Numbered from the stretch's first letter, positions 34,288-42,143 are shown. The stretch: 51,591 nucleotides of DNA from an uncultured bacterium (GCA_902766395.1 CACXDL010000085.1:1-51591); one strand, 5' to 3'. A program made the numbers and translations. Notes: generated from the letters alone by a model not told the origin.

Positions 34288-34697
34288 ATTTCTTTAGCCC
34301 TGCAAAGTTTTAAATATCTTTGGCATTCCTGTATTTTATCGTATCCCAGGAGTGTTCCAAGAATAAAATCTTGTTCAGGTGTATATTTACTCAAATTTGA
34401 TTGATTAAATGATTTTATAACTTCTACAGATTCCGGTTTTCCAAAAAATACATTTATTTTGTCGCTGTGAACTTTTTGTATCAAATAGGAGATATTTCTC
34501 TTTTGAAGTCTGCTTTCTATTACTGCTTGATTTGATTCTTTTTCGGTTGTTAGAATAAGTGTTCTCAATCCTTTCTCAAATTCATAAATGTGGTGATTGA
34601 AAACTTTCAAGTCATTCCACTGAGCCTTAGTCGGTAATATTTTTGCCGCGCAAAAACTGTTTTGGTTTTGGTAGTTTTGTATATTATAAATCCTCAT
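34278..34697 (-). CDS. Lineage-specific hypothetical protein
   Basis: A 139-residue protein opening MRIYNIQNYQNQNSFCAAKI, the Asn/Gln-rich leader with an F-x-A motif that recurs in gut Melainabacteria proteins. The body is charged and helical (LKVFNHHIYEFEKGLRTLIL, YLIQKVHSDKINVFFGKP), with no signal peptide or known domain. AAGGAGAG precedes the ATG. A promoter and an inverted repeat over its predicted transcript start (34708-34759) suggest tight control. Its end overlaps the HD-domain gene by 10 bp. Confidence 0.75.
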   Translation of the reverse strand: MRIYNIQNYQNQNSFCAAKILPTKAQWNDLKVFNHHIYEFEKGLRTLILTTEKESNQAVIESRLQKRNISYLIQKVHSDKINVFFGKPESVEVIKSFNQSNLSKYTPEQDFILGTLLGYDKIQECQRYLKLCRAKEIYK

Positions 34698-34707
34698 TTT
34701 CTCTCCT

Positions 34708-34759
34708 TAGTGTTAGGTCTGCCTTACACTAATAATACAATATAAATATTTTGTGTAAA
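34708..34759 (-). promoter_or_regulatory. Promoter with inverted repeat over the transcript start
   Basis: On the minus strand TTTACA (34759-34754), a 16-nt spacer and TATTAT (34737-34732). Directly downstream TAGTGTAAGG and CCTAACACTA (34731-34708) form a 10-bp inverted repeat with one mismatch and a 4-nt loop, ending just before the AAGGAG ribosome-binding site. It could be an operator or a leader hairpin. Confidence 0.6.
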
Positions 34760-34851
34760 GTATGTGGTTTAATATTATTTAATAAAATGCGTAATTTTTT
34801 ATTAAATAAAGTGTTTATTTATATAGAAAGTAATATAGGGGTTTAGCATTT

Positions 34852-35607
34852 ATGGACGTATCAGGAATCAAATCAAATTCCTGATACGGTTGTTCAGATG
34901 TCTCAAAAACGACAAATATAATAGACAAATATAAGTATGAAAATATAGAAACCAGAAATGAAAATGATAAAATAGTGTTAAACAGGGATTTCATTGCACA
35001 TTTAAAATATAATCCTGATAAAGCGTCTGTAGGTACATTATTGGAAGGATATGTGAATAATAAACAGTCAGCCATCAAATTAGCCTCAAATAATGATAAT
35101 GAATTATGGATAGAAGGTGCAATTGATAAAAAATACATTTTAATGCATTGCAATAATGGTGCTTATGATGGTAAATACGGAGATTTAGAATACAATTTGA
35201 CTATAGATTATAACAAGCCATCAAAAATTTCGGAATTTTTCAATCATAGTATTATGGGTAAAAATTTTGTTCCGGATTATTGTACAATTAAAGGAACTTA
35301 CGGAGATCAGGAAATTAATATAAATTTCCCAAATGCTAAAATCCCTGAGGATTCTCAGCTACGTGATATAATTACTTTAATACTTGAAGATAATGGTTTG
35401 AAAGCTCAGACTATTAATGGGGAAGTGAAATCCATAAAATTTTCTTCGACTGCAATTAAAAATATTAAGAAGAAAGCAGAAAAAAGAGAAAAAATGATTA
35501 ATAATGATATTAAACCTATACTTATGCAGGGATTAAGTTCTGCAACAGGTTTAGTTGTTGGTTCAATAGTCAGTGCTATGCTTTTAAAATTTGGTCTGAG
35601 AAAATAA
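34852..35607 (+). pseudogene. Hypothetical gene interrupted near its start by TGA inside a perfect hairpin
   Basis: The ATG at 34852, preceded by TAGGGG, begins MDVSGIKSNS and stops at TGA (34882-34884). The same frame then stays open for 240 codons to 35607. No other ATG restores the frame. The first possible restart is GTG at 34975, without a ribosome-binding site, giving 210 residues. The long part is mixed alpha/beta (YILMHCNNGAYDGKYGDLEY) and ends with a hydrophobic segment, GLSSATGLVVGSIVSAMLLK. No family is recognised. The stop lies in one arm of a perfect 12-bp inverted repeat (34857-34888). The gene is broken, read through, or restarted internally. Its TAA joins the convergent HAD gene's TTA as TAATTA. 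Confidence 0.65.
34857..34888. repeat. Perfect 12-bp inverted repeat with 8-nt loop
   Basis: CGTATCAGGAAT (34857-34868), CAAATCAA, ATTCCTGATACG (34877-34888). It begins 5 nt after the start codon at 34852, and its right arm contains the in-frame TGA. No T-run follows, so it is not an intrinsic terminator. Confidence 0.85.
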
Positions 35608-35958
35608 TTACTTATACCAGACTTTGAAATTTTCTATATCTTCAATTAGTTTATTATAATTTCCTTCAAATTTTATGCATCTGTCATCTATTTGTATATA
35701 GCTTGGCTTTTTGGTATTTGTTATATCTTTTATAAGGTGGTTAATTTTATTTTTTTTTGCCCATTTTAGCACTAACGAGGGCTTTCTTGTTGTGAAAATA
35801 TTTACAGAATATTTTTCGGATAAATTTTCGAGAAATTCTTTTGCCCCGTCTTTAATCGGGGGAATGTAGTTTTCTATGTAATTTCCGGTGTATGTATTGA
35901 GTACCCCGTCTAAATCAACTAATATTGTTTTTTTAGCATTATTAATTTTTCTTATCAT
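35608..35958 (-). CDS. Small HAD-family hydrolase, copy 2 (intact)
   Basis: A 116-residue, single-domain HAD protein: TILVDLDGV (nucleophile D15, acid/base D17), FTTRK (motif II Thr), a Lys-rich helix, and QIDDRCIKFEGNY (motif IV Asp pair), then the tail LIEDIENFKVWYK. By eye roughly half or more of the residues match copy 1 at 25633. No cap domain is present, so it may act on large or polymer-bound phosphates, or on nucleotides as phage-type relatives do; the substrate is unknown. Divergent from an XRE regulator with a 55-nt gap, as in module 1. Confidence 0.88.
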   Translation of the reverse strand: MIRKINNAKKTILVDLDGVLNTYTGNYIENYIPPIKDGAKEFLENLSEKYSVNIFTTRKPSLVLKWAKKNKINHLIKDITNTKKPSYIQIDDRCIKFEGNYNKLIEDIENFKVWYK

Positions 35959-36001
35959 GTATCCGTGCTATTTGTCTGTTAATTTATTAAAATTATAACA
36001 A

Positions 36002-36007
36002 TAGAAT
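36002..36007 (+). promoter_or_regulatory. -10-like box of a leaderless promoter (XRE, copy 2)
   Basis: TAGAAT ends 6 nt before the ATG at 36014; no ribosome-binding site is present. Confidence 0.5.
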
Positions 36008-36013
36008 TGTGAT

Positions 36014-36232
36014 ATGGCAAATAATATTGGTGAAATTTTTAAAACTAATTTAAAATTCTATAGACATAAACAGGGCTATACACAAGAACAACTTAGTGAA
36101 ATTTGTGATATAAGTACTGATTATTTGTCCCAAATGGAACGAGGAAAGAGAACACCAAGTTTTAAAAAATTAGAATTGTTGGCAAAAGCTTTAAAAATAG
36201 AAGTTTATCAATTGTTTATGCTGCTTTCTTAG
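36014..36232 (+). CDS. XRE-family regulator of HAD/XRE module 2
   Basis: A 72-residue Cro/C1-type helix-turn-helix protein: FYRHKQGYTQEQLSEICDIS, then TDYLSQMERGKRTPSFKKLE and LAKALKIEVYQLF. It differs clearly from the XRE protein of module 1 although the neighbouring HAD proteins are close, so the regulator diverged faster or was replaced. A leaderless mRNA is likely. Its last 4 bp overlap the end of rlmB on the other strand. Confidence 0.88.
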   Translation: MANNIGEIFKTNLKFYRHKQGYTQEQLSEICDISTDYLSQMERGKRTPSFKKLELLAKALKIEVYQLFMLLS

Positions 36233-36972
36233 ATTAGCTTTTGTCTAAGAGCTTCAAAAATTATTGCACTTAGAGCATTTGACACATTTAAAGAATTAAA
36301 GTTATTTTGCATAGGGATTTTTACCACAAAATCTGATGCTTTTAGTAATGATTTGGACACTCCTGTGTGTTCGGCTCCCATTATTATTGCAAAATTCATA
36401 TCATTATACTTAACATCATAATAATTTTGTTGTGCGCTTGCATCTGTTGATATAATCCACCAATCATTTTCTTTTAGTGTTTGAACAGCATTTATCAGGC
36501 TGTTTACTTTAATAATTGGAATAAGATTTACTGCACCCTGACTGATTTTGTCAACAGTTGCATTGACCTGAACGTTTCTTCTTGAAGGAATAATTATCCC
36601 GTCAACGCCTGCGCAGACACAAGTTCTGATTATTGCACCAAGATTATGTACATCTTCGACTCCGTCTAGTATAACAAGTGAAGAAAATGTTTCTTTATTT
36701 TTATTTTTTTTAATAAAATCCTCAAGTTCTATGTATCTAATAGGCGAAATCTGGGCAATGACTCCCTGATGATTGAATTCTTCATATTGTTGAAATTTAT
36801 CTTTTCCGGCAAATTGAAATACTATGCCTTTTGATTTTGCTATTTCTTTAATTTTTTCAATTTTATTATCTGTGTGAATACTTTTAGAAATTATTATTTT
36901 ATTAATTTCTCTGGTTCCGGCATTTAGAGCTTCAAGTACGGAATTTTTTCCATAAATTACTTCAAAATCCAT
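36229..36972 (-). CDS. rlmB: 23S rRNA 2'-O-methyltransferase, RlmB/TrmH (SpoU) family
   Basis: A 247-residue SPOUT-class enzyme. The N-terminal substrate-binding domain starts EVIYGKNSVLEALNAG. The SAM-binding knot carries NLGAIIRTCVCAGVDGIIIP (motif 1), MGAEHTGVSK (motif 2) and SLNVSNALSAIIFE (motif 3). The best fit is RlmB, which methylates G2251 of 23S rRNA, though close relatives have other rRNA targets. Its start codon directly follows the nadA stop, so it is translated from the nadA transcript. Confidence 0.93.
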   Translation of the reverse strand: MDFEVIYGKNSVLEALNAGTREINKIIISKSIHTDNKIEKIKEIAKSKGIVFQFAGKDKFQQYEEFNHQGVIAQISPIRYIELEDFIKKNKNKETFSSLVILDGVEDVHNLGAIIRTCVCAGVDGIIIPSRRNVQVNATVDKISQGAVNLIPIIKVNSLINAVQTLKENDWWIISTDASAQQNYYDVKYNDMNFAIIMGAEHTGVSKSLLKASDFVVKIPMQNNFNSLNVSNALSAIIFEALRQKLI

Positions 36973-37881
36973 TTATTTTGAAACCTCCAGCATTGCATCA
37001 AGACAATTAACTGCTTTTTTGGCAATTTCTTTATTAACAATGATTTCATTTTCTTCTGTTGTTAATACATGCAAAATATCTTCAAGAGATGTCATTTTCA
37101 TATTTGGACAAACAATATTACTTTTTATCGGTATGATTTCTTTATTTGGAAAATCTCTTTTTAGTCTGTCAACAACTCCTTGTTCTGTTGCAATAACAAA
37201 TGATTTTTGTTTGCTTTCTTTCACATATTTTATTATTTGAGCTGTTGAGCCGACAAAATCCGCAATTTTGGAAACTGACATATGGCATTCCGGATGAGCC
37301 AATACCAGTGCTTGAGGATATTTTTTTCTTGCATTTTCAATATCAATAGGTCTGATTTGTAAATGTGTTGGGCAAAATCCCGGATATGTAATAACATCAA
37401 TATTACCAAGTTTGTGTTCAACCCACTTGCCAAGATATGTATCAGGAACAAATAATACTTTCCCGACTCCAAGACTTTTGACTATTTTTTCCGCGTTGGA
37501 ACTTGTGCAGCAAATATCACATTCTGCTTTAACTTCTGCGGTTGAATTTACATAGCATACAACAGGGTATGAAGGATATTTTGCTTTAAAATCTTTCAAC
37601 TGTTTCAGGCTGAGCATATCTGACATGCGGCATCCGGCTTCTAATTGAGGCAATAAAACTTTTTTATCCGGAGAAAGTAATTTTGCTGTTTGAGCCATGA
37701 AATATACCCCTGCAAATACGATAATATCTGCCTGAGTCTTTGCTGCAACCTGGCTTAAATATAAAGAGTCACCTACATAATCTGCAACATTATCGATCTC
37801 TATCGGCTGATAACAATGAGCCAAAATAACTGCATTTTTTTGTTTTTTTATTGTATTAATTTTTTCGATTATAGTGTGCAT
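36973..37881 (-). CDS. nadA: Quinolinate synthase
   Basis: A 302-residue iron-sulfur enzyme that condenses iminoaspartate with dihydroxyacetone phosphate in NAD synthesis. It is the short form. The three cluster cysteines fit C84 (LEAGCRM), C170 (GFCPTH) and C258 (VCPNMKM), the spacing of the short thermophile-type enzymes. AHCYQP near residue 21 and HPECHMSV near 196 are substrate-site motifs. GGAGG lies upstream of the ATG at a somewhat long distance. nadB and nadC are not in the window. rlmB follows without a gap. Confidence 0.96.
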   Translation of the reverse strand: MHTIIEKINTIKKQKNAVILAHCYQPIEIDNVADYVGDSLYLSQVAAKTQADIIVFAGVYFMAQTAKLLSPDKKVLLPQLEAGCRMSDMLSLKQLKDFKAKYPSYPVVCYVNSTAEVKAECDICCTSSNAEKIVKSLGVGKVLFVPDTYLGKWVEHKLGNIDVITYPGFCPTHLQIRPIDIENARKKYPQALVLAHPECHMSVSKIADFVGSTAQIIKYVKESKQKSFVIATEQGVVDRLKRDFPNKEIIPIKSNIVCPNMKMTSLEDILHVLTTEENEIIVNKEIAKKAVNCLDAMLEVSK

Positions 37882-37923
37882 TGAAGTTTTGTATCCTCCA
37901 TAGGTGTAAATTTATGTTAAGAG

Positions 37924-37952
37924 TTTTCTATTTATAAAATACATTGTATAAT
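37924..37952 (+). promoter_or_regulatory. Promoter of the pilus genes
   Basis: A consensus TATAAT (37947-37952), with a weak TTTTCT -35 candidate (37924-37929) 17 nt upstream. The ATG is at 37993 after AAAGG. Confidence 0.55.
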
Positions 37953-37992
37953 AAAAATAAGAGAGTGGAAATAATAAAATATAAAGGTAATA

Positions 37993-39756
37993 ATGGCTAG
38001 TTTTTTAGAAAGTCTTGGTATAGGCGGAGGTGGTGCAACAGTTTATGTTTCTGTTTCATCATCAAATTTTATAGAAGTTGTAGTTCCGGAAAAGAATGGA
38101 GGTATAAAAGATTATGCCCAGCTGCCATTGGGATATAATGAAGCTCAGAGAGAAATTGCAAATTATGATGAATTAAAAAATGTTTTGCCGGAATTATTTA
38201 AAAAAGCCAATATAAATATAAAGGGTGCAAATGTGTATTTGAGTCTTCCAACTGTCTGGTTTGGATATAAAGAAAATATACCTTTGTTGCTTGATGATGC
38301 TGCAATTACAAACGTTATATTAGGTGATTTGGAACAAACCTATATTTTTAAAAGAAAAGATCCGGTTCCGTTTTGGTTTGATGCTGTAGTATCAAAAAAT
38401 TCAGATTCCAGAAGTGTTTTTTATACTGCTATACAGGAAGATGCCAAAACAAAATTGCAGGAAATTTTTAAAGAATTAGGCGCAAATTTGATGGGTATAA
38501 CCTGTTCTATAATGTCAGATTTAAAAGGATTATATACCGGAGGATTTACTTCTGCTCAAATGGATGATCCTGAATTTTCATGGAGTTTGATGATTGTTAA
38601 TAACAGTGGATATCAAATGTACGGACTTCAGGGCAAAAAAATTCTTGAATATTATGAAGAGCCTCTTGCTTTTAAATCATATGGAGAAGAAGAAATATAT
38701 TCAGCCATAGACAGTGCTGCGCAGGTCACTTTGTTAAGTTCTCCGTCAACAGCGATTGTTATATTATCTGAAACGGATTATGTATCTGCTGAAATATTAG
38801 CAAAACAGTTACAATTTGGCGGAACAGTCATTCCGGTTGAAGACAACAAATATAAAAAAGAACCTCTGTTAGAGACCTCTTTATTAGATTTATTGCCGGA
38901 AGAACAGTTAAGTATTTCTTTACAAGCTGTTGGAAGTGTAGCAAGTAATGATATTTTGCCTATTAGTGTGAATTTTTTAGTGGCGGCAGGTGAAAACGTA
39001 GTTGCGAACAATATAATTGAGATTCCTATAGGTAATGGCAAAATAATAGAATTGACTCCTAAAAAAGCAACTATTTTTGCCGGAATTATATTGGGAATTG
39101 TTGTTGTTCCTTTATTATTGGGGCTTCTTATTACATCTAATATCTCTTCGAGAATAGCAAATGAATCACAGGATCTTGATCAGCAAATTCAGGAAGTAGA
39201 TGCGCAATTAGCAAAATATGAACAAACATCAACTAAAGAAGTATTTGATGCATCTAAAGAAATAGAAAAAGTTTTAAAAAATAATCGTGTAAAAATAATG
39301 GCATATACAGCTTTGGGAGAAGCAATACCTAAAAATTTATATTTGACATATTTTATGGCAAGTGATGATGGATTTTTTGATATTCAAGGTTGTTCTGATA
39401 CGGTGGAAGATGTATATGTATTTTTTCAAAATTTAAAAGATGCATTATTTGAATCTAAACTGCGTTTAAGTAAATTAGATTTAAAAGCCGGATCTTTAGA
39501 TAATATAATTGATTCGGGCGATTCTGAGTATAACAACGCTGCTTATGTTTTTGAAATAACAAATATGGATGATTCTCAACTATCATCATTCATGCAGTCA
39601 TTAACAGGTTCCGGTAATGGTAAAAAAGATGGTGAAGCTGCAAATGATAATAATAGTCAGAAACAAAATAACAATGCTCAACAAAATAAAGGAGCACCTC
39701 CGGGAGCAAGTATTCCGGGATTAAACTTACCGCCACCACCGCAGCAGACAAATTAG
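37993..39756 (+). CDS. pilM: Type IV pilus assembly protein, PilM-PilN fusion
   Basis: A 587-residue protein joining two pilus parts. Residues 1-350 are PilM-like, the actin-fold cytoplasmic ring protein (ATVYVSVSSSNFIEVVV opening, VYLSLPTVWF, LQEIFKELGANLMGITCSIM). A single membrane helix lies at about 359-381. The periplasmic part matches PilN: a coiled coil (390-430), then LGEAIPKNLYLTYFMASDDG and FFDIQGCSDTVEDVYVFFQN. The tail (545-587) is Asn/Gln/Pro-rich. PilM and PilN are usually separate proteins that bind each other through the PilN N-terminus, so fusion would fix a 1:1 complex. pilO follows after 24 nt. Confidence 0.82.
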   Translation: MASFLESLGIGGGGATVYVSVSSSNFIEVVVPEKNGGIKDYAQLPLGYNEAQREIANYDELKNVLPELFKKANINIKGANVYLSLPTVWFGYKENIPLLLDDAAITNVILGDLEQTYIFKRKDPVPFWFDAVVSKNSDSRSVFYTAIQEDAKTKLQEIFKELGANLMGITCSIMSDLKGLYTGGFTSAQMDDPEFSWSLMIVNNSGYQMYGLQGKKILEYYEEPLAFKSYGEEEIYSAIDSAAQVTLLSSPSTAIVILSETDYVSAEILAKQLQFGGTVIPVEDNKYKKEPLLETSLLDLLPEEQLSISLQAVGSVASNDILPISVNFLVAAGENVVANNIIEIPIGNGKIIELTPKKATIFAGIILGIVVVPLLLGLLITSNISSRIANESQDLDQQIQEVDAQLAKYEQTSTKEVFDASKEIEKVLKNNRVKIMAYTALGEAIPKNLYLTYFMASDDGFFDIQGCSDTVEDVYVFFQNLKDALFESKLRLSKLDLKAGSLDNIIDSGDSEYNNAAYVFEITNMDDSQLSSFMQSLTGSGNGKKDGEAANDNNSQKQNNNAQQNKGAPPGASIPGLNLPPPPQQTN

Positions 39757-39780
39757 TATAATACAAGGAAAAATTATTGT

Positions 39781-40371
39781 ATGGATAGTGAAAAATTAAA
39801 ACAATTTATTATACCAATATTACTTATTGTAGTAGCGTTATTTGCTCTGTTCAAATTGGGTTCAATGGTAGCATCTAATGTTCAAACGATTATGGGTGCA
39901 AAGTCCGAATTAGAAACAAAAACAACTTCTTTGCAAGAAAAGAAAGATAAATTAGCAAAATTACAGAAAGAAGAAATAGAGGCAAAGAAAAAAGAGGAAG
40001 CTGATAAAACAGGTCAAGAAAAACAGTTTTACAAACCCATTATTTCCGGAATGGATACAGAGGCTGTAATTGCCGGTGAATTTACAGAAATCCTGGAATT
40101 AGTTCGTATAAATAAGATAAAAGTCAGATCCATAAAATATGATTATGACCCTCAAGACGATGCTTTTGTTAAAGGTGCGGCATCATCATATAATGTTGCT
40201 CGTTTAAATATGGAAATGATAACAAATTATCCTAATTATGAAAATTTTTTGAAAGAATTATATAAGCATGAACATTTTTTGGATATTCAATCAATGGAAA
40301 TGGTTCCATATAAGAAAAATAAATCTATTTTGCTGATTAATTTTAAATTAAAATTGTATGCTCAAAAATAA
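39781..40371 (+). CDS. pilO: Type IV pilus assembly protein PilO-like
   Basis: A 196-residue inner-membrane protein with one N-terminal membrane helix (10-32), a Lys/Glu-rich coiled coil (40-78) and a ferredoxin-like periplasmic domain containing TEILELVRINKIKVRSIKYD and NYPNYENFLKELYKHEHFLD. This is the PilO layout. It would align the pilus machine across the periplasm with PilN. AAGGA precedes the ATG. pilP and the secretin are not in the window, although the AMIN-like protein at 30061 might have a secretin-linked role. Its stop shares TAATTA with the convergent radical SAM gene. Confidence 0.82.
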   Translation: MDSEKLKQFIIPILLIVVALFALFKLGSMVASNVQTIMGAKSELETKTTSLQEKKDKLAKLQKEEIEAKKKEEADKTGQEKQFYKPIISGMDTEAVIAGEFTEILELVRINKIKVRSIKYDYDPQDDAFVKGAASSYNVARLNMEMITNYPNYENFLKELYKHEHFLDIQSMEMVPYKKNKSILLINFKLKLYAQK

Positions 40372-41229
40372 TTATTCAAAATTTGAAAAATTGATGCTGA
40401 ATATAGGTTCTTTTGATTTTAGGCATGTTTGACAGTAATCTGTTTCGAGTGTAGTTTTTTTCATATAATCTTTAAAGTCATTTCCGCATCTGCCCCTGTA
40501 ATCATTTGAAAGAAAAGGACAGGAGTATACTCCTTTATCTGACAGAACACGGGAATTTTTGCAGTCTAATTTTTGGTTTTTGTATTCTATATTTGTTTCT
40601 TGAGTCTTGTTCTTGTCATACCACGGTGAAAAAGTTATGTGATTTGGGTCTAATTCATAATTTGAGTTGGAAAATAATTCTTTAAAGCCATTGTATATAT
40701 TTGCTTCAGGTTCATTATAATAGTTTGTAACGGCTATTATTGGTGTGAAGTTGTATTTTTGAAGTGCTTTTATTGCAAATAATGCTTGTCTGAATGCGCC
40801 TCTGTATCTTATTGTGTCATTTTTTATTTCATCATAGTGATCCATGCTTATTTGAAAAATAATTTCATTTGTTGTTTCTTCTGATACTTTTTTAAAAAAA
40901 CGAGCTTTTTTCTCATTGATTAGTGAACCGTTTGTACAAATACATACACTGCATCTTTTTAGGCATAATCTTAATATTGTGTTAAAATCCGGATGTGTCA
41001 TTGGTTCTGCGCCTGTGAGGTATATGCACTGTATAGGTTCTTGTTTTGTATCTTCTATTGCTGTTTGAATTGTTTCTATTTTAATAAAATCTTCTGTTTT
41101 TTTAAACATGGGGAAATCTATATAACAGTGTTTGCAGTGGTTATTACAGGATTTTGAGGTCATTGTAATAAATAAATTATTTAAAGATTTCATTTCAACT
41201 GTTTCTGCTCGCCAAATTAAATTCTTCAT
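40372..41229 (-). CDS. Radical SAM protein with SPASM-like C-terminal cysteines
   Basis: A 285-residue radical S-adenosylmethionine enzyme. The 4Fe-4S motif is CNNHCKHCY (C28, C32, C35). The GGE-like motif is TGAEPMTHPDF near residue 73, and a beta-alpha barrel follows. The C-terminal part has several cysteines (LDCKN, SCPFL, GRCGN, YCQTCLK), suggesting an auxiliary cluster of the SPASM or twitch type found in peptide-modifying enzymes. No short precursor peptide gene is visible beside it. AGGAG precedes the ATG. Upstream on the same strand is a lone receiver domain, separated by a weak terminator. The substrate is unknown. Confidence 0.85.
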   Translation of the reverse strand: MKNLIWRAETVEMKSLNNLFITMTSKSCNNHCKHCYIDFPMFKKTEDFIKIETIQTAIEDTKQEPIQCIYLTGAEPMTHPDFNTILRLCLKRCSVCICTNGSLINEKKARFFKKVSEETTNEIIFQISMDHYDEIKNDTIRYRGAFRQALFAIKALQKYNFTPIIAVTNYYNEPEANIYNGFKELFSNSNYELDPNHITFSPWYDKNKTQETNIEYKNQKLDCKNSRVLSDKGVYSCPFLSNDYRGRCGNDFKDYMKKTTLETDYCQTCLKSKEPIFSINFSNFE

Positions 41230-41272
41230 ATATAAACTCCTATTATTGATTCTTATTCATGTTATGTTGAAT

Positions 41273-41302
41273 AAAAATAAAAAAAATTACCATGTATGGT
41301 AA
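41273..41302 (-). terminator. Weak intrinsic terminator after the receiver gene
   Basis: TTACCAT-GT-ATGGTAA (41287-41302), followed on the minus strand by a long T-run (A-run at 41279-41286 on the plus strand). The stem is short, so read-through into the radical SAM gene is likely. Confidence 0.55.
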
Positions 41303-41334
41303 AAGAGTTTTATTTATCTATACAAGTGTATAAG

Positions 41335-41730
41335 CTAATCAGGTAATAGAAAATTTCTGTATATTTCAGCATCGGCATTTCTTATTATGTATTTTGGGGC
41401 ATATAAAACATTATATTTTTGAGCTATTCTTTCAATAGATGGTGAAGCAGAAACAATAACAATTTTCGAATTTTTATATTCTTTAAACATTTGTATTTGT
41501 TCAATAAGCCATTCTCCTGCGAGTTTTGGTAAATAATTACTTTCCATCTGCATGTCTGTAAAGATAACATCATATGGTGAATCAAGCTCCAGTTCAATTT
41601 TATTTAATGCTTCTATTGCACTTTGAGCTGTATCGATTCTAATATTCTCTATTCCCAGGGAATTTAAATTATTTGTGTGAAACCTTATCCATCCCGGAAC
41701 ATCGTCTACTACCAAGATTTTATTTTTCAT
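41335..41730 (-). CDS. Single-domain response regulator
   Basis: A 131-residue stand-alone receiver domain: the acidic pocket D9 and D10 (VVDD), phospho-acceptor D59 in FTDMQM, serine switch residue in IVSAS near 93, and K113 in APKY. There is no output domain, so it must act through protein contact, as CheY- or Spo0F-like proteins do. It is divergent from the winged-helix gene at 41817 with an 86-nt gap. A -10-like box exactly 6 nt before its ATG suggests a leaderless mRNA. No histidine kinase is in the window. Confidence 0.9.
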   Translation of the reverse strand: MKNKILVVDDVPGWIRFHTNNLNSLGIENIRIDTAQSAIEALNKIELELDSPYDVIFTDMQMESNYLPKLAGEWLIEQIQMFKEYKNSKIVIVSASPSIERIAQKYNVLYAPKYIIRNADAEIYRNFLLPD

Positions 41731-41736
41731 AAAATA

Positions 41737-41742
41737 ATTTTA
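41737..41742 (-). promoter_or_regulatory. -10-like box of a leaderless promoter (receiver gene)
   Basis: TAAAAT on the minus strand, 6 nt before the ATG at 41730. Confidence 0.5.
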
Positions 41743-41804
41743 TAATAATCGGTTATAAATGCAAATTCCTATAAACAGCCGATTTGAATATAGGAAAATT
41801 AGTG

Positions 41805-41810
41805 TAAAAT
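41805..41810 (+). promoter_or_regulatory. -10-like box of a leaderless promoter (winged-helix gene)
   Basis: TAAAAT, 6 nt before the ATG at 41817; a TTTGAA lies 16 nt further upstream (41783-41788). Confidence 0.55.
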
Positions 41811-41816
41811 TGCACT

Positions 41817-42143
41817 ATGGATTACTATACATTATCGGAAACTGAAGATAAAGAACTAAAGTCAATTGGATTAGAACTCATGTTTCTTACTCCGGAAAAG
41901 TGTTCGTCAGAAAAAGGAATTACTGCCGTCGAATTATCAAAAAGAGTTAATATTCCTGTAGAGACTGTTAAAAAGAAATTAAATATTCTGAAAGAGAGAA
42001 ATATAGTTATTGTAAAAGGCAGTAATCCAAAATATTGGTCGTTTGATCAATATAATTTCCAAAGAATGCCGGAGGATGATGATTTATTTTTGCTTTTGTG
42101 CAGTTTTGATGATGTAGATTTTGATAAATATTTTTCATATTAG
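41817..42143 (+). CDS. Small winged-helix DNA-binding protein
   Basis: A 108-residue protein with a winged helix-turn-helix at about residues 15-80: ITAVELSKRVNIPVETVKKK (HTH) and LKERNIVIVKGSNPKYWSFD (wing). The C-terminus is short and acidic (EDDDLFLLL, DDVDFDKYFSY). There is no ligand domain or metal-site cysteines. It is divergent from the lone receiver domain; the two may form a separated two-part regulator, one sensing phosphorylation and the other binding DNA. lysA lies 59 nt downstream with its own ribosome-binding site. Confidence 0.8.
   Translation: MDYYTLSETEDKELKSIGLELMFLTPEKCSSEKGITAVELSKRVNIPVETVKKKLNILKERNIVIVKGSNPKYWSFDQYNFQRMPEDDDLFLLLCSFDDVDFDKYFSY

Noticed and set aside
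34882..34884. TGA read as an amino acid because of an altered genetic code
   Set aside because: Other genes in the window do not use TGA inside conserved regions, and TGA recoding is not expected in this lineage; mutation or local read-through is simpler.
34857..34888. Intrinsic terminator at the perfect 12-bp hairpin
   Set aside because: No T-run follows on either strand, and the hairpin lies inside a coding frame.
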